A DNA stretch of 5,117 nt from Nitrosopumilales archaeon. GTDB taxonomy: Archaea > Thermoproteota > Nitrososphaeria > Nitrososphaerales > Nitrosopumilaceae. The first letter of the stretch is position 1. The number at the start of each line of letters is the position of its first letter. The notes beneath the pieces are model-generated. The model was not told the origin of the DNA. It saw nothing but the letters and a program-made list of their open reading frames with translations, and did not search any database. The stretch covers positions 1 to 5,117 of the forward strand of contig JACOWO010000143.1 of the NCBI GenBank assembly GCA_016176745.1, read 5' to 3'. Position numbers and translations under genes: made by a program. Positions 1 through 5,117 of this stretch are shown in pieces.

Positions 1-1
1 C

Positions 2-178
2 CAGCTTACCAAAACATTGGGATTCTTGTCTCGTGTAGATGCATATATCGAAGATGCACGAAAAGCTGGAAACGGTGAGGCTGAAAAGGTTTGGAAGACA
101 ATCAAAGAGGATAGAGAGAAACACGCAGATTTACTACGAGGGATTGTTGCTTCCGAAGTTAAAAACAACCAATTTTAG
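2..178 (+). CDS. 3' end of a hypothetical helical protein (partial)
   Basis: An open frame runs in from the left edge without a start codon and ends at TAG 176-178, giving the last 58 residues of a longer protein. The visible part is highly charged and looks alpha-helical throughout (a segment around SRVDAYIEDARKAG, then KEDREKHADLLRGIVASEVK). It has no cysteines, no membrane segment and no motif I recognise. The reading is supported by ordinary codon use and by a T-rich stretch directly after the stop. The E/H-containing helices vaguely recall four-helix proteins, but that is not enough for a family call. Function is unknown; the missing N-terminal part would be needed to assign one. Confidence 0.7.
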   Translation, partial: QLTKTLGFLSRVDAYIEDARKAGNGEAEKVWKTIKEDREKHADLLRGIVASEVKNNQF

Positions 179-186
179 CTTCTACC

Positions 187-206
187 TCTATTTTTTATCT
201 TAATTT
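187..206 (+). terminator. T-rich archaeal-type terminator after the partial gene
   Basis: Starting about 10 bases after the stop codon at 178 there is a T-rich stretch containing a run of six T (191-196), followed by more T-rich sequence and with no strong hairpin. Archaeal RNA polymerase commonly terminates at oligo-T tracts without needing a stem, so this fits the end of the upstream transcript. The call rests on composition and position only. Confidence 0.35.
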
Positions 207-260
207 GTAACATTTGACGAATTGCTTTTCTGGTTATCTAAATTGGTAAAAAATGACAAG

Positions 261-268
261 TATTATAG
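261..268 (+). promoter_or_regulatory. possible TATA box of the ribonucleotide reductase gene
   Basis: TATTATAG lies with its centre about 31 bases before ATG 296. Archaeal TATA boxes sit about 26 bases before the transcription start, so this would give a leaderless or very short-leader mRNA, in keeping with the lack of a Shine-Dalgarno sequence before the start. A second A/T-rich run at 276-285 is too close to the ATG unless translation starts further downstream. The whole region is A/T-rich, so the choice is tentative. Confidence 0.3.
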
Positions 269-295
269 AAACAAATTTTAAATAATTATGCTCAG

Positions 296-2116
296 ATGAT
301 GAAAAAATTTCAAAATAATTCACGTGGTGAATATGATAGTAAAATTGGCCCAAATGCAATGGAGGTTCTTAAACGAAGGTATCTGCTTCGAAGTAACGAT
401 GGTAAGATCATTGAGACACCATCACAGATGTTTAGACGCGTGGCAAAAGCGGTAGCGTCTGCTGAATTAATGTATAGGACTAAAAACAAGCCAAGAAAAA
501 TTGAAGAAGAGTTTTTCACAGCACTGTCAAATCTTGAGTTTTTGCCAAACACACCAACTTTAATGAATGCTGGGACAAAGGTAGGCCAACTGTCTGCTTG
601 TTTCGTTATTCCTGTTGAAGATTCACTTTCTGGAATATTTGAAGCTGCCAAATGGACCGCAATAATTCATCAAAGTGGAGGCGGTACTGGATTTTCATTT
701 AGTAAGCTAAGACCAAGTGGCGATGTTGTAAAATCGGTAGATGGCCAGGCCTCTGGTCCAATTACATTTATGACAATTTTTGATAAAACTACTGAAGTCA
801 TAAAACAGGGAGGTAAAAGGAGGGGAGCAAATATGGGAATTTTACAAATTGATCATCCTGATATTATAAAATTTATAAACTGTAAATCGTCACCAGGCTT
901 TCTTAGCAATTTCAATATTTCAGTAGCGGTTACAGACAAGTTCCTTAATGCTGTTAAACAAAAGAAAAAGTATAGTCTTGTAAATCCTAGAACAAACAAA
1001 GTTGTAAAAAAAATAGATTGCGCATCTATTTTTAACCAAATTACAGCAAATGCTTGGAAAACAGGCGATCCTGGTCTAATCTTTATTGATGAGATAAACA
1101 GGCACAACCCAACTCCACATCTTGGCAAAATAGAAGCAACAAATCCATGTGGAGAGCAACCACTTTTACCATGGGAGTCATGCAATTTGGGTTCGATCAA
1201 TCTTTCAAAAGTCATAACAGATGGAAAAATCAACTGGAAAAAATTAAAAAAATTGGTGCATCTGGGGGTCAGATTTCTAGATGATGTGATAAGCGTCAAC
1301 AAATATCCTGCTCCACAGATTGAAAAAATTACAAAGTCAAATAGAAAAATAGGACTAGGAGTAATGGGCTTTGCTGAGGCATTAATAAAGTTAGGAATAC
1401 CGTACAACTCCAAAAATGGCCTTGAAGTTGCAACAAAAATCATGGGTTTTATTAAAAAAGAGGGACACCATGCATCGCAGATTTTAGGAAAAGAGCGCGG
1501 CAATTTTCCAAATTTTGAAAAAAGCCTTTGGAAAAATAAAAGAAATTACAAATACATGAGAAATGCCACCGTTACAACCATTGCACCAACTGGCACAATT
1601 TCAATTATTGCGGGATGTTCGTCTGGGATTGAGCCACTTTTTGCAATATCTTTTGTGAGAAATATAATGAACGGTACAAAATTAATTGAGACAATTCACT
1701 TGTTTGAGAATATTGCTAAAAAAAGAAAATTTTACTCAAAAATATTACTTGAGAATATTGCAAAGGCAGGTTCAATTCAGAAAAATACAAAGGTTCCATA
1801 TGATATAAAAAAAATATTTGTTACAGCATTAGATATTTCACCAGAATGGCATGTTAGAATGCAGTCTGTTTTCCAAAAATATACAGATAATGCAGTTAGC
1901 AAGACGATCAACTTGCCGCAAACAGCTGATTACAGTGAGGTAAAAAAGGCATTTTTACTTGCACATAAACTAAAATGCAAAGGCATAACAGTTTACAGAT
2001 ACGGTAGCAAGCCGGACCAGGTACTAACCATTGAAAGTTTTGAGAAAAAAAGAAAACGTGTTGTTGCCGATTCAGAGTTTTCGGGTGGCTGCGAAGGTAT
2101 TGTTTGCCCACATTAA
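296..2116 (+). CDS. nrdJ: Class II (adenosylcobalamin-dependent) ribonucleotide reductase
   Basis: Reduces ribonucleotides to deoxyribonucleotides in the cytoplasm using a thiyl radical generated from adenosylcobalamin. The 606 residues cover the complete class II catalytic core. FLPNTPTLMNAG is at about 82-93. C102 (SACF) and C296 (ESCNLGS) are the expected redox pair. NPCGEQPLLP at 283-292 supplies N283, the radical cysteine C285 and E287. A phosphate-binding PTGTIS lies at 431-436, followed by CSSGIEPLF at 441-449. The tail carries C599 and C604 (CX4C), the pair that passes electrons in from thioredoxin or a similar donor. The substrate-specificity loop region is visible around 153-180 (GPITFMTIFD, then GGKRRGANMG). 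Residues 20-55 already match the family core, so there is no N-terminal ATP-cone. No small-subunit gene is adjacent, in keeping with class II. ATG 296 is the first start after an in-frame stop at 266-268; ATG 299 follows directly and cannot be excluded. It is monocistronic and convergent with the CBS gene. Confidence 0.96.
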   Translation: MMKKFQNNSRGEYDSKIGPNAMEVLKRRYLLRSNDGKIIETPSQMFRRVAKAVASAELMYRTKNKPRKIEEEFFTALSNLEFLPNTPTLMNAGTKVGQLSACFVIPVEDSLSGIFEAAKWTAIIHQSGGGTGFSFSKLRPSGDVVKSVDGQASGPITFMTIFDKTTEVIKQGGKRRGANMGILQIDHPDIIKFINCKSSPGFLSNFNISVAVTDKFLNAVKQKKKYSLVNPRTNKVVKKIDCASIFNQITANAWKTGDPGLIFIDEINRHNPTPHLGKIEATNPCGEQPLLPWESCNLGSINLSKVITDGKINWKKLKKLVHLGVRFLDDVISVNKYPAPQIEKITKSNRKIGLGVMGFAEALIKLGIPYNSKNGLEVATKIMGFIKKEGHHASQILGKERGNFPNFEKSLWKNKRNYKYMRNATVTTIAPTGTISIIAGCSSGIEPLFAISFVRNIMNGTKLIETIHLFENIAKKRKFYSKILLENIAKAGSIQKNTKVPYDIKKIFVTALDISPEWHVRMQSVFQKYTDNAVSKTINLPQTADYSEVKKAFLLAHKLKCKGITVYRYGSKPDQVLTIESFEKKRKRVVADSEFSGGCEGIVCPH

Positions 2117-2135
2117 AATTGTAACAAGCAACTAC

Positions 2136-2963
2136 TTACATAGGATATTCTACTTTATCAGATAGTAAAGCCATACACAAATCCCATGGACTTATCACCT
2201 GATCTTGATAGATAACAAAAGGGTGCAGCATGCCAAACATTATCTTTGACAGCTCTGATATTTTCATGTCATCTGAAATCACTTTGGATTCTGCTAATCT
2301 AAATGGTTTTTCAAATTTTAAATCTAAAAAATAATCAATGTTTCGTAGATAATTTAACTCGCGAACAATGTATTCAATAATTATTCGATCACTGATAAAG
2401 TTGGATGTATTTTTAAAAACTAATCTGCGAGTTTTGTTTTCAAACATAGAATTTATGATGTCTTTTAATGTGTCACCATGCATGAAGGTTACAACGTTCT
2501 TTTTTGGCAATTCAGAAACAGTCATTTCGGTCTTGCAATTTGCCCCTATCTCTAGAAGTTTTCTTGCAGATATTACAGAATAGCCTTTAAACTGATTAGG
2601 TAAAATAGAGAATGCCCGTCTTGTTTGTGTCCATCTTTGAAGTAAATCCTTTAGTGTTATCTGCTTAGAAATTATGTCCACATTTTTGTCCATTATGTCT
2701 TCTACTATAGTATCGTCAAAGAGTGTTGATGATGGGTTTTTTAGAATGTTTTCTAGTATCTCTTTTCCACCTACAATCCCTAATGGTTTACTTTTATCAT
2801 CTGTAACAACTAGAGAGTCTGTAAATGATTCTAAATAATGAATAAGCATGCCTGCAGCGACCCAGATTTTATTTTCTCTGCGAATGCTAACGGCAGGAGT
2901 TGATTCTAACGACAGGGATAGGAGATCTTGTAGAGAGCGTTTACTTATTGACAATTTTATCAC
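2136..2963 (-). CDS. CBS-domain protein with four degenerate CBS motifs
   Basis: A 275-residue soluble protein that appears to consist only of CBS repeats, two Bateman modules in tandem. Approximate repeats are 22-75 (hydrophobic core SLVVTDD, then LGIVGGKEIL), 85-140 (VEDIMDKNV, then GYSVISARKLLEIG), 147-202 (TVSELPKKNVVTF, then RRLVFKNT and ISDRIIIEYIV) and 226-268 (MKISELSKIMFG, then HPFVIYQDQVISPWDL). CBS pairs commonly bind adenine nucleotides or S-adenosylmethionine and act as regulatory sensors; the ligand here is unknown. Repeats 2 and 4 are the least canonical. No enzymatic, DNA-binding or transmembrane part is visible. The start is GTG 2963, the first codon after an in-frame TGA at 2966-2964; the next ATG in frame falls inside repeat 1 (residue 39), so GTG is the best choice, with TTG at codon 4 as an alternative. 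Convergent with the reductase (19 bases between stops) and divergent from the phosphoribosyltransferase. Confidence 0.85.
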   Translation of the reverse strand: MIKLSISKRSLQDLLSLSLESTPAVSIRRENKIWVAAGMLIHYLESFTDSLVVTDDKSKPLGIVGGKEILENILKNPSSTLFDDTIVEDIMDKNVDIISKQITLKDLLQRWTQTRRAFSILPNQFKGYSVISARKLLEIGANCKTEMTVSELPKKNVVTFMHGDTLKDIINSMFENKTRRLVFKNTSNFISDRIIIEYIVRELNYLRNIDYFLDLKFEKPFRLAESKVISDDMKISELSKIMFGMLHPFVIYQDQVISPWDLCMALLSDKVEYPM

Positions 2964-2980
2964 TCACACTCAATTATAAT

Positions 2981-2990
2981 TTAATAAAAA
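2981..2990 (-). promoter_or_regulatory. TATA-like box of the CBS-domain gene
   Basis: Read on the minus strand the sequence is TTTTTATTAA, centred about 22 bases before GTG 2963, with further A/T-rich bases (TTATAATT) closer to the start. The spacing predicts a leaderless or nearly leaderless message starting at the GTG. No Shine-Dalgarno sequence is seen. An AAAAAG/CTTTTT dyad at 2986-2999 overlaps its upstream side. Confidence 0.4.
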
Positions 2991-2999
2991 GGGCTTTTT
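2986..2999. repeat. short dyad between divergent CBS and phosphoribosyltransferase genes
   Basis: AAAAAG (2986-2991) and CTTTTT (2994-2999) are perfect inverted arms separated by two bases. It sits at the upstream edge of the CBS-gene TATA-like element, where a bound regulator could block TBP/TFB. It is short and made largely of homopolymer, so chance is a real alternative. Confidence 0.25.
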
Positions 3000-3039
3000 G
3001 AATTTCAGTTTTGAATATCAGCATTGAGATCAAAGTTAC

Positions 3040-3047
3040 TTATTAAA
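3040..3047 (+). promoter_or_regulatory. possible TATA box of the phosphoribosyltransferase gene
   Basis: TTATTAAA lies about 44 bases before ATG 3087, which would put the transcription start near 3070 and leave a leader of about 17 bases. A second A/T-rich element around 3055-3062 would instead give a leaderless message starting at the ATG. No clear Shine-Dalgarno sequence precedes the start in either case. Confidence 0.3.
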
Positions 3048-3086
3048 AAAGGATCAAATAACAAAACATCGTGGACTAGATTGGTA

Positions 3087-3722
3087 ATGTTTTCAGATAG
3101 AACTGATGCAGGAAAGCAGCTGGGGAAAAAACTAGAATTTCTAAAAGGAAAAGATCCTCTTATCTTTGCCATTCCACGAGGTGGGGTTGTTGTTGCAGAT
3201 GCCATTGCAACAGTCCTTGGGTGCAAACTGGACATTATAGTTTCACGAAAAATTGGTGCGCCTCACAACCCAGAGCTTGCAATTGGTGCAATATTACATG
3301 ATGGCAGTTATTTTCCAAACAGCGAAGTTGTAAAAATGCTACAAGTCCCTCAGAGCTACATTAACTTGGAAAAAAGTATCCAGATGAAGGAGATTGAAAG
3401 ACGATTGATTAACTATAGGGGCTCAATGCAATACGATTTGGAAAACAAAATAATCGTAATTGTAGATGATGGTATTGCAACAGGTGCTACAATACTAGTT
3501 GCGGCACTATGGGTAAAAAAACAAAAGACAAAAAAAGTCATAATAGCAGTACCAGTAGGATCAAAAGATTCCATACAAAAGCTAAGGGGGATAGCAGATG
3601 AGGTAATAGTGCTTCATGCACCTGATTTTTTCAATGCCGTAGGTGAATTCTATAAGGATTTTGAGCAGGTTGAAGATGAAACTGTACTAGAAATAATGAG
3701 AAAATACGGATATGCAGTATAA
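3087..3722 (+). CDS. Predicted phosphoribosyltransferase (COG1926-type, type I PRTase fold)
   Basis: A 211-residue soluble protein matching predicted phosphoribosyltransferases of the COG1926 group. The N-terminus FSDRTDAGKQL is the usual opening of that family. It is followed by AIPRGGVVVADAIA (28-41), SRKIGAPHNPELAIGAI (53-69), the PRPP-binding loop VDDGIATGAT (126-135) with its two acidic residues D127 and D128, and the family's C-terminal block VGEFYKDFEQVEDETV (185-200). Type I PRTases move a 5-phosphoribosyl group from PRPP to a base or related acceptor, but the acceptor for this group is not established and cannot be read from sequence. The frame stays open upstream to a TTG at 3024, but the extra 21 residues do not resemble the family and the conserved part begins exactly at ATG 3087, so the shorter start is chosen. 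Its TAA is one base from the stop of the convergent TFB gene. Confidence 0.88.
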   Translation: MFSDRTDAGKQLGKKLEFLKGKDPLIFAIPRGGVVVADAIATVLGCKLDIIVSRKIGAPHNPELAIGAILHDGSYFPNSEVVKMLQVPQSYINLEKSIQMKEIERRLINYRGSMQYDLENKIIVIVDDGIATGATILVAALWVKKQKTKKVIIAVPVGSKDSIQKLRGIADEVIVLHAPDFFNAVGEFYKDFEQVEDETVLEIMRKYGYAV

Positions 3723-3755
3723 TTTAGTATTTTAGATTCAATGATTTTCTTAATG
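3723..3755 (+). terminator. possible termination zone for the phosphoribosyltransferase transcript
   Basis: After the stop at 3722 the plus strand is T-rich (TTTAG, TATTTTAG, then GATTTTCTTAATG) with no strong stem. If this ends the transcript, termination happens inside the 3' end of the TFB gene on the other strand, because no intergenic space exists. The call is based on composition alone. Confidence 0.25.
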
Positions 3756-4641
3756 CAGCCATTCTGCACCTTATTGTAACGCTGCTAACCCTAGAAATTT
3801 CAGAAAACTTGCGTTGACTGAGCTTTTCATTGTTGATAAGACATGAGAGATAAAGACATGCTGCAGCCTGAGCTACTGGATTTTTACCATCGGCAATTCT
3901 TTTTTCTTGTGATTTTTGTAGTATTTCAAATGCATCTCTTTTTGTTTTTTCCTTAATCCTTAAATCATTTGATAGGCGCGTAATGAAGCTTGTATTATCA
4001 TATTGTTTTAGATTCAAATCAAGCTCTTTGATAATTGTCCTAAGATCACGTGAAAGAAGTTTTCTTTCTACATTTGCTGCATCAGCTATATCATCAAGTG
4101 TTCTTGGAGTATTTGTTTCCCTACACGCAGCATAAAGCGATGCTGCAATTAGTGACCGTATACTTCGTCCTCTAGTTAGTTTTGCAGCAGTTATCTTTCT
4201 GTAAATGTAGGCGGCTTGTTCGGATACATGTTCCGGAATTCCAAGCTTTGATGTAATTCCAGATAAGATTGTAAATGCCACTGTTAAGCTTCGTGTTGAT
4301 GATTTTGATTTGCTTCTTTGATCCCACATTCGAAGTCTGTCAAATGTAGCTTTTGTTTTACTTGATAATGAATTTCCAGTAGAATCAATGTTGTAGCCAA
4401 TATTTGTTGAAAGACCCATATCATACATTGATAGCGATGTTGCAGGGCCTGTTCGTGTTTTTGTCATGTATTCTTCTTGTGAAAATGATCCTCCCTCATG
4501 TGATGTGTCTTCGAGTTTTTGTAAAAGTACAAGACCGCATCCGCCACAAACAATTTCGCCTCGTTCTGTATCAGTTACTCTCGGGTAGACGCTACATCTG
4601 TCTAGTTTACACTTGACATCGAAAATTTCAGGATAATACAC
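3724..4641 (-). CDS. tfb: Transcription initiation factor TFB (TFIIB homologue)
   Basis: General archaeal transcription factor that binds the TBP-TATA complex and the BRE, and recruits RNA polymerase. The 305 residues, about the usual length, contain in order: an N-terminal zinc ribbon with C11, C16, C32 and C35 (ending GEIVCGGCGLVL); the B-reader/linker region, including TRTGPATSLSMYDMGLST at 62-79; and two cyclin-like repeats at about 110-208 (SLIAASLYAACRE at 163-175) and 215-302 (PVAQAAACLYLSC at 255-267, then SVTIRCRMAALRKSL). The first cysteine pair is spaced CX4C instead of the usual CX2C; the other spacings match typical TFB. The start is GTG 4641: an in-frame stop lies three codons upstream (4650-4648) and no ATG precedes the ribbon. 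Thaumarchaea are known to carry several TFB paralogues, so this is probably one of a set; which one cannot be told here. Confidence 0.95.
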   Translation of the reverse strand: MYYPEIFDVKCKLDRCSVYPRVTDTERGEIVCGGCGLVLLQKLEDTSHEGGSFSQEEYMTKTRTGPATSLSMYDMGLSTNIGYNIDSTGNSLSSKTKATFDRLRMWDQRSKSKSSTRSLTVAFTILSGITSKLGIPEHVSEQAAYIYRKITAAKLTRGRSIRSLIAASLYAACRETNTPRTLDDIADAANVERKLLSRDLRTIIKELDLNLKQYDNTSFITRLSNDLRIKEKTKRDAFEILQKSQEKRIADGKNPVAQAAACLYLSCLINNEKLSQRKFSEISRVSSVTIRCRMAALRKSLNLKY

Positions 4642-4666
4642 GAGTGACTATAATACGTTATCGTAG

Positions 4667-4675
4667 AATAAAAAT
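4667..4675 (-). promoter_or_regulatory. TATA-like box of the TFB gene
   Basis: Minus-strand ATTTTTATT is centred about 30 bases before GTG 4641, the distance expected for a leaderless or near-leaderless archaeal transcript. A second A/T-rich element at 4646-4657 (TATTATAG on the minus strand) is too close to the start to serve. No Shine-Dalgarno sequence is present, which also favours leaderless initiation at GTG. Confidence 0.42.
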
Positions 4676-4800
4676 GGATTTGAACTGGCAAATTGATCCA
4701 GTAAAATTGGAATTTAGTGCAAAAAATGTTTTTTGACGCGCATATTTAGGAAAAGCTAATTTCAAAGTTATAAGATGATTTCATTGTTATGAAAAAAGAG

Positions 4801-4833
4801 GATTATAGAAACAGATAATCACAATTGATAATC
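4801..4833. repeat. GATAATC direct repeats plus inverted copy upstream of the zinc-ribbon promoter
   Basis: GATAATC occurs at 4814-4820 and again at 4827-4833, 13 bases apart start to start. GATTAT at 4801-4806 is the inverted form of the ATAATC part. The cluster ends about 9 bases before the TATA-like box at 4842-4850, a place where archaeal activators often bind next to the BRE. The function as an operator is inferred. Confidence 0.35.
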
Positions 4834-4841
4834 TAGAGAGA

Positions 4842-4850
4842 TTTTTTATC
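4842..4850 (+). promoter_or_regulatory. TATA-like box of the zinc-ribbon gene
   Basis: TTTTTTATC is centred 26 bases before ATG 4872, the expected distance from TATA box to transcription start, so the mRNA would begin at the A of the start codon. This also argues for ATG 4872 over the in-frame TTG at 4857, which lies between the TATA box and the predicted transcription start. Confidence 0.48.
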
Positions 4851-4871
4851 ATAATTTTGTATTCTTTTGTT

Positions 4872-5084
4872 ATGGAATTTTGTCCGCATTGTGGCCTACA
4901 TCTGAAAGGACATAAAGACTATTGTAGATCTTGTGGACCAGCAGTATGTTGGTGGTTTGAAAATAAGGAAATTCTTACACAACTTGGATTAGAGGAGGAG
5001 GAATCATGGAGAGATGAAAATGGAGAGGTGCATCCTCGAGGATGGGAGAAAAAAGACGATGGTTGGGAGATATTATCCTTTTAA
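4872..5084 (+). CDS. Small zinc-ribbon protein, Trp-rich and acidic, unknown function
   Basis: A 70-residue protein with an N-terminal zinc ribbon: C4 and C7 (CPHCG) and C18 and C21 (CRSCG), spaced CX2C-X10-CX2C, with an extra cysteine at C26. The rest is acidic (four consecutive Glu at 41-44) and unusually rich in tryptophan for its size (W27, W28, W46, W58, W65), ending in a short charged tail with a WEILSF end. No membrane segment or signal peptide is seen. Zinc ribbons of this size can bind nucleic acid or mediate protein contacts, but nothing here decides the role and I do not recognise the family beyond the ribbon. ATG 4872 is preferred to TTG 4857 because the ribbon begins just after it and the TATA-box spacing predicts a leaderless start there. 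It is divergent from TFB. Confidence 0.72.
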   Translation: MEFCPHCGLHLKGHKDYCRSCGPAVCWWFENKEILTQLGLEEEESWRDENGEVHPRGWEKKDDGWEILSF

Positions 5085-5117
5085 TTGGTTGCCAAGTAAA
5101 AAAGATGGCATATATCG

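Larger units (their letters stand above)
4642..4871. other. divergent intergenic region between TFB and the zinc-ribbon gene
   Basis: About 230 bases hold the two divergent promoters and no gene I can support. The only short frames beginning with ATG (for example at 4789, nine codons) are too small and lack other signs. A weak stem ACTGG/CCAGT (4684-4688 with 4698-4702) is present but only five pairs long. The part nearest the zinc-ribbon gene carries the GATAATC repeats listed separately. The space is generous compared with the tight packing elsewhere, so further regulatory sites are plausible. Confidence 0.5.

Noticed and set aside
41..50. The 10-mer GCATATATCG occurs at 41-50 and again at 5108-5117, as if flanking the window
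   Set aside because: A shared 10-mer is expected by chance many times in a window of this size; the flanking bases do not extend the match, so it is not an attachment site or terminal repeat.
853..1503. A 216-codon open frame on the minus strand inside the reductase gene
   Set aside because: It lies wholly antisense to conserved catalytic sequence of the reductase, has no recognisable motif and has no promoter; it is a by-product of the codon use of the real gene. The same holds for minus-strand frames at 310-651 and 1908-2111.
3024..3086. N-terminal extension of the phosphoribosyltransferase from TTG 3024
   Set aside because: The 21 extra residues do not match the family, the conserved opening begins at ATG 3087, and a possible promoter element lies inside the extension.
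3005..3235. Minus-strand frame overlapping the phosphoribosyltransferase
   Set aside because: Antisense to the conserved PRGG region of the enzyme and without family features of its own.
4404..4616. Plus-strand frame of about 70 codons opposite the start of TFB
   Set aside because: Antisense to the TFB zinc ribbon and B-reader, with no motif and no promoter support.
4684..4702. Inverted repeat ACTGG/CCAGT in the TFB upstream region
   Set aside because: Only five base pairs with a nine-base loop and no T-tract; too weak to call a structured RNA or operator.
5105..5117. ATG followed by GCATATATC at the right edge, possibly the start of another gene
   Set aside because: Only four codons are visible and the same bases could be a TATA-like element; it cannot be supported.

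Overview
The window is AT-rich chromosomal DNA that reads as an ammonia-oxidising archaeon (Thaumarchaeota/Nitrososphaerota, Nitrosopumilus-like). The evidence is a full-length archaeal transcription factor B (TFB) gene, an adenosylcobalamin-dependent ribonucleotide reductase, start codons with no Shine-Dalgarno sequence but A/T-rich TATA-like boxes 20-45 bases upstream, GTG starts, and very tight gene packing. The genus-level placement is inference; the archaeal assignment is firm because of TFB.

Layout from left to right: (1) the 3' end of a helical protein of unknown function (+), followed by a T-rich probable terminator; (2) a complete class II ribonucleotide reductase (+, 296-2116) with all its catalytic cysteines; (3) a protein with four degenerate CBS motifs (-, 2136-2963), tail-to-tail with the reductase; (4) a predicted phosphoribosyltransferase of the COG1926 type (+, start best placed at ATG 3087, ending 3722), divergent from the CBS gene; (5) a TFB gene (-, 3724-4641), tail-to-tail with the phosphoribosyltransferase with one base between the two stop codons; (6) a 230-base divergent intergenic region with a repeated GATAATC motif; (7) a 70-residue zinc-ribbon protein rich in Trp and acidic residues (+, 4872-5084); (8) 33 bases with no recognisable gene.

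The genes alternate in strand and each appears to be its own transcription unit, so no operon ties them into one pathway. Two have nucleotide-related roles (deoxynucleotide synthesis by the reductase, a PRPP-type transferase), and a CBS protein could sense adenine nucleotides, but a functional link between them is only inference. TFB is a general transcription factor, and this lineage usually carries several paralogues.

I see no mobile element, CRISPR array, tRNA, rRNA or defence system, and no evidence for a new multi-gene system. The points most worth checking are the small zinc-ribbon protein with its promoter-proximal repeats, the widened cysteine spacing in the TFB zinc ribbon, and the near-overlapping convergent gene ends.
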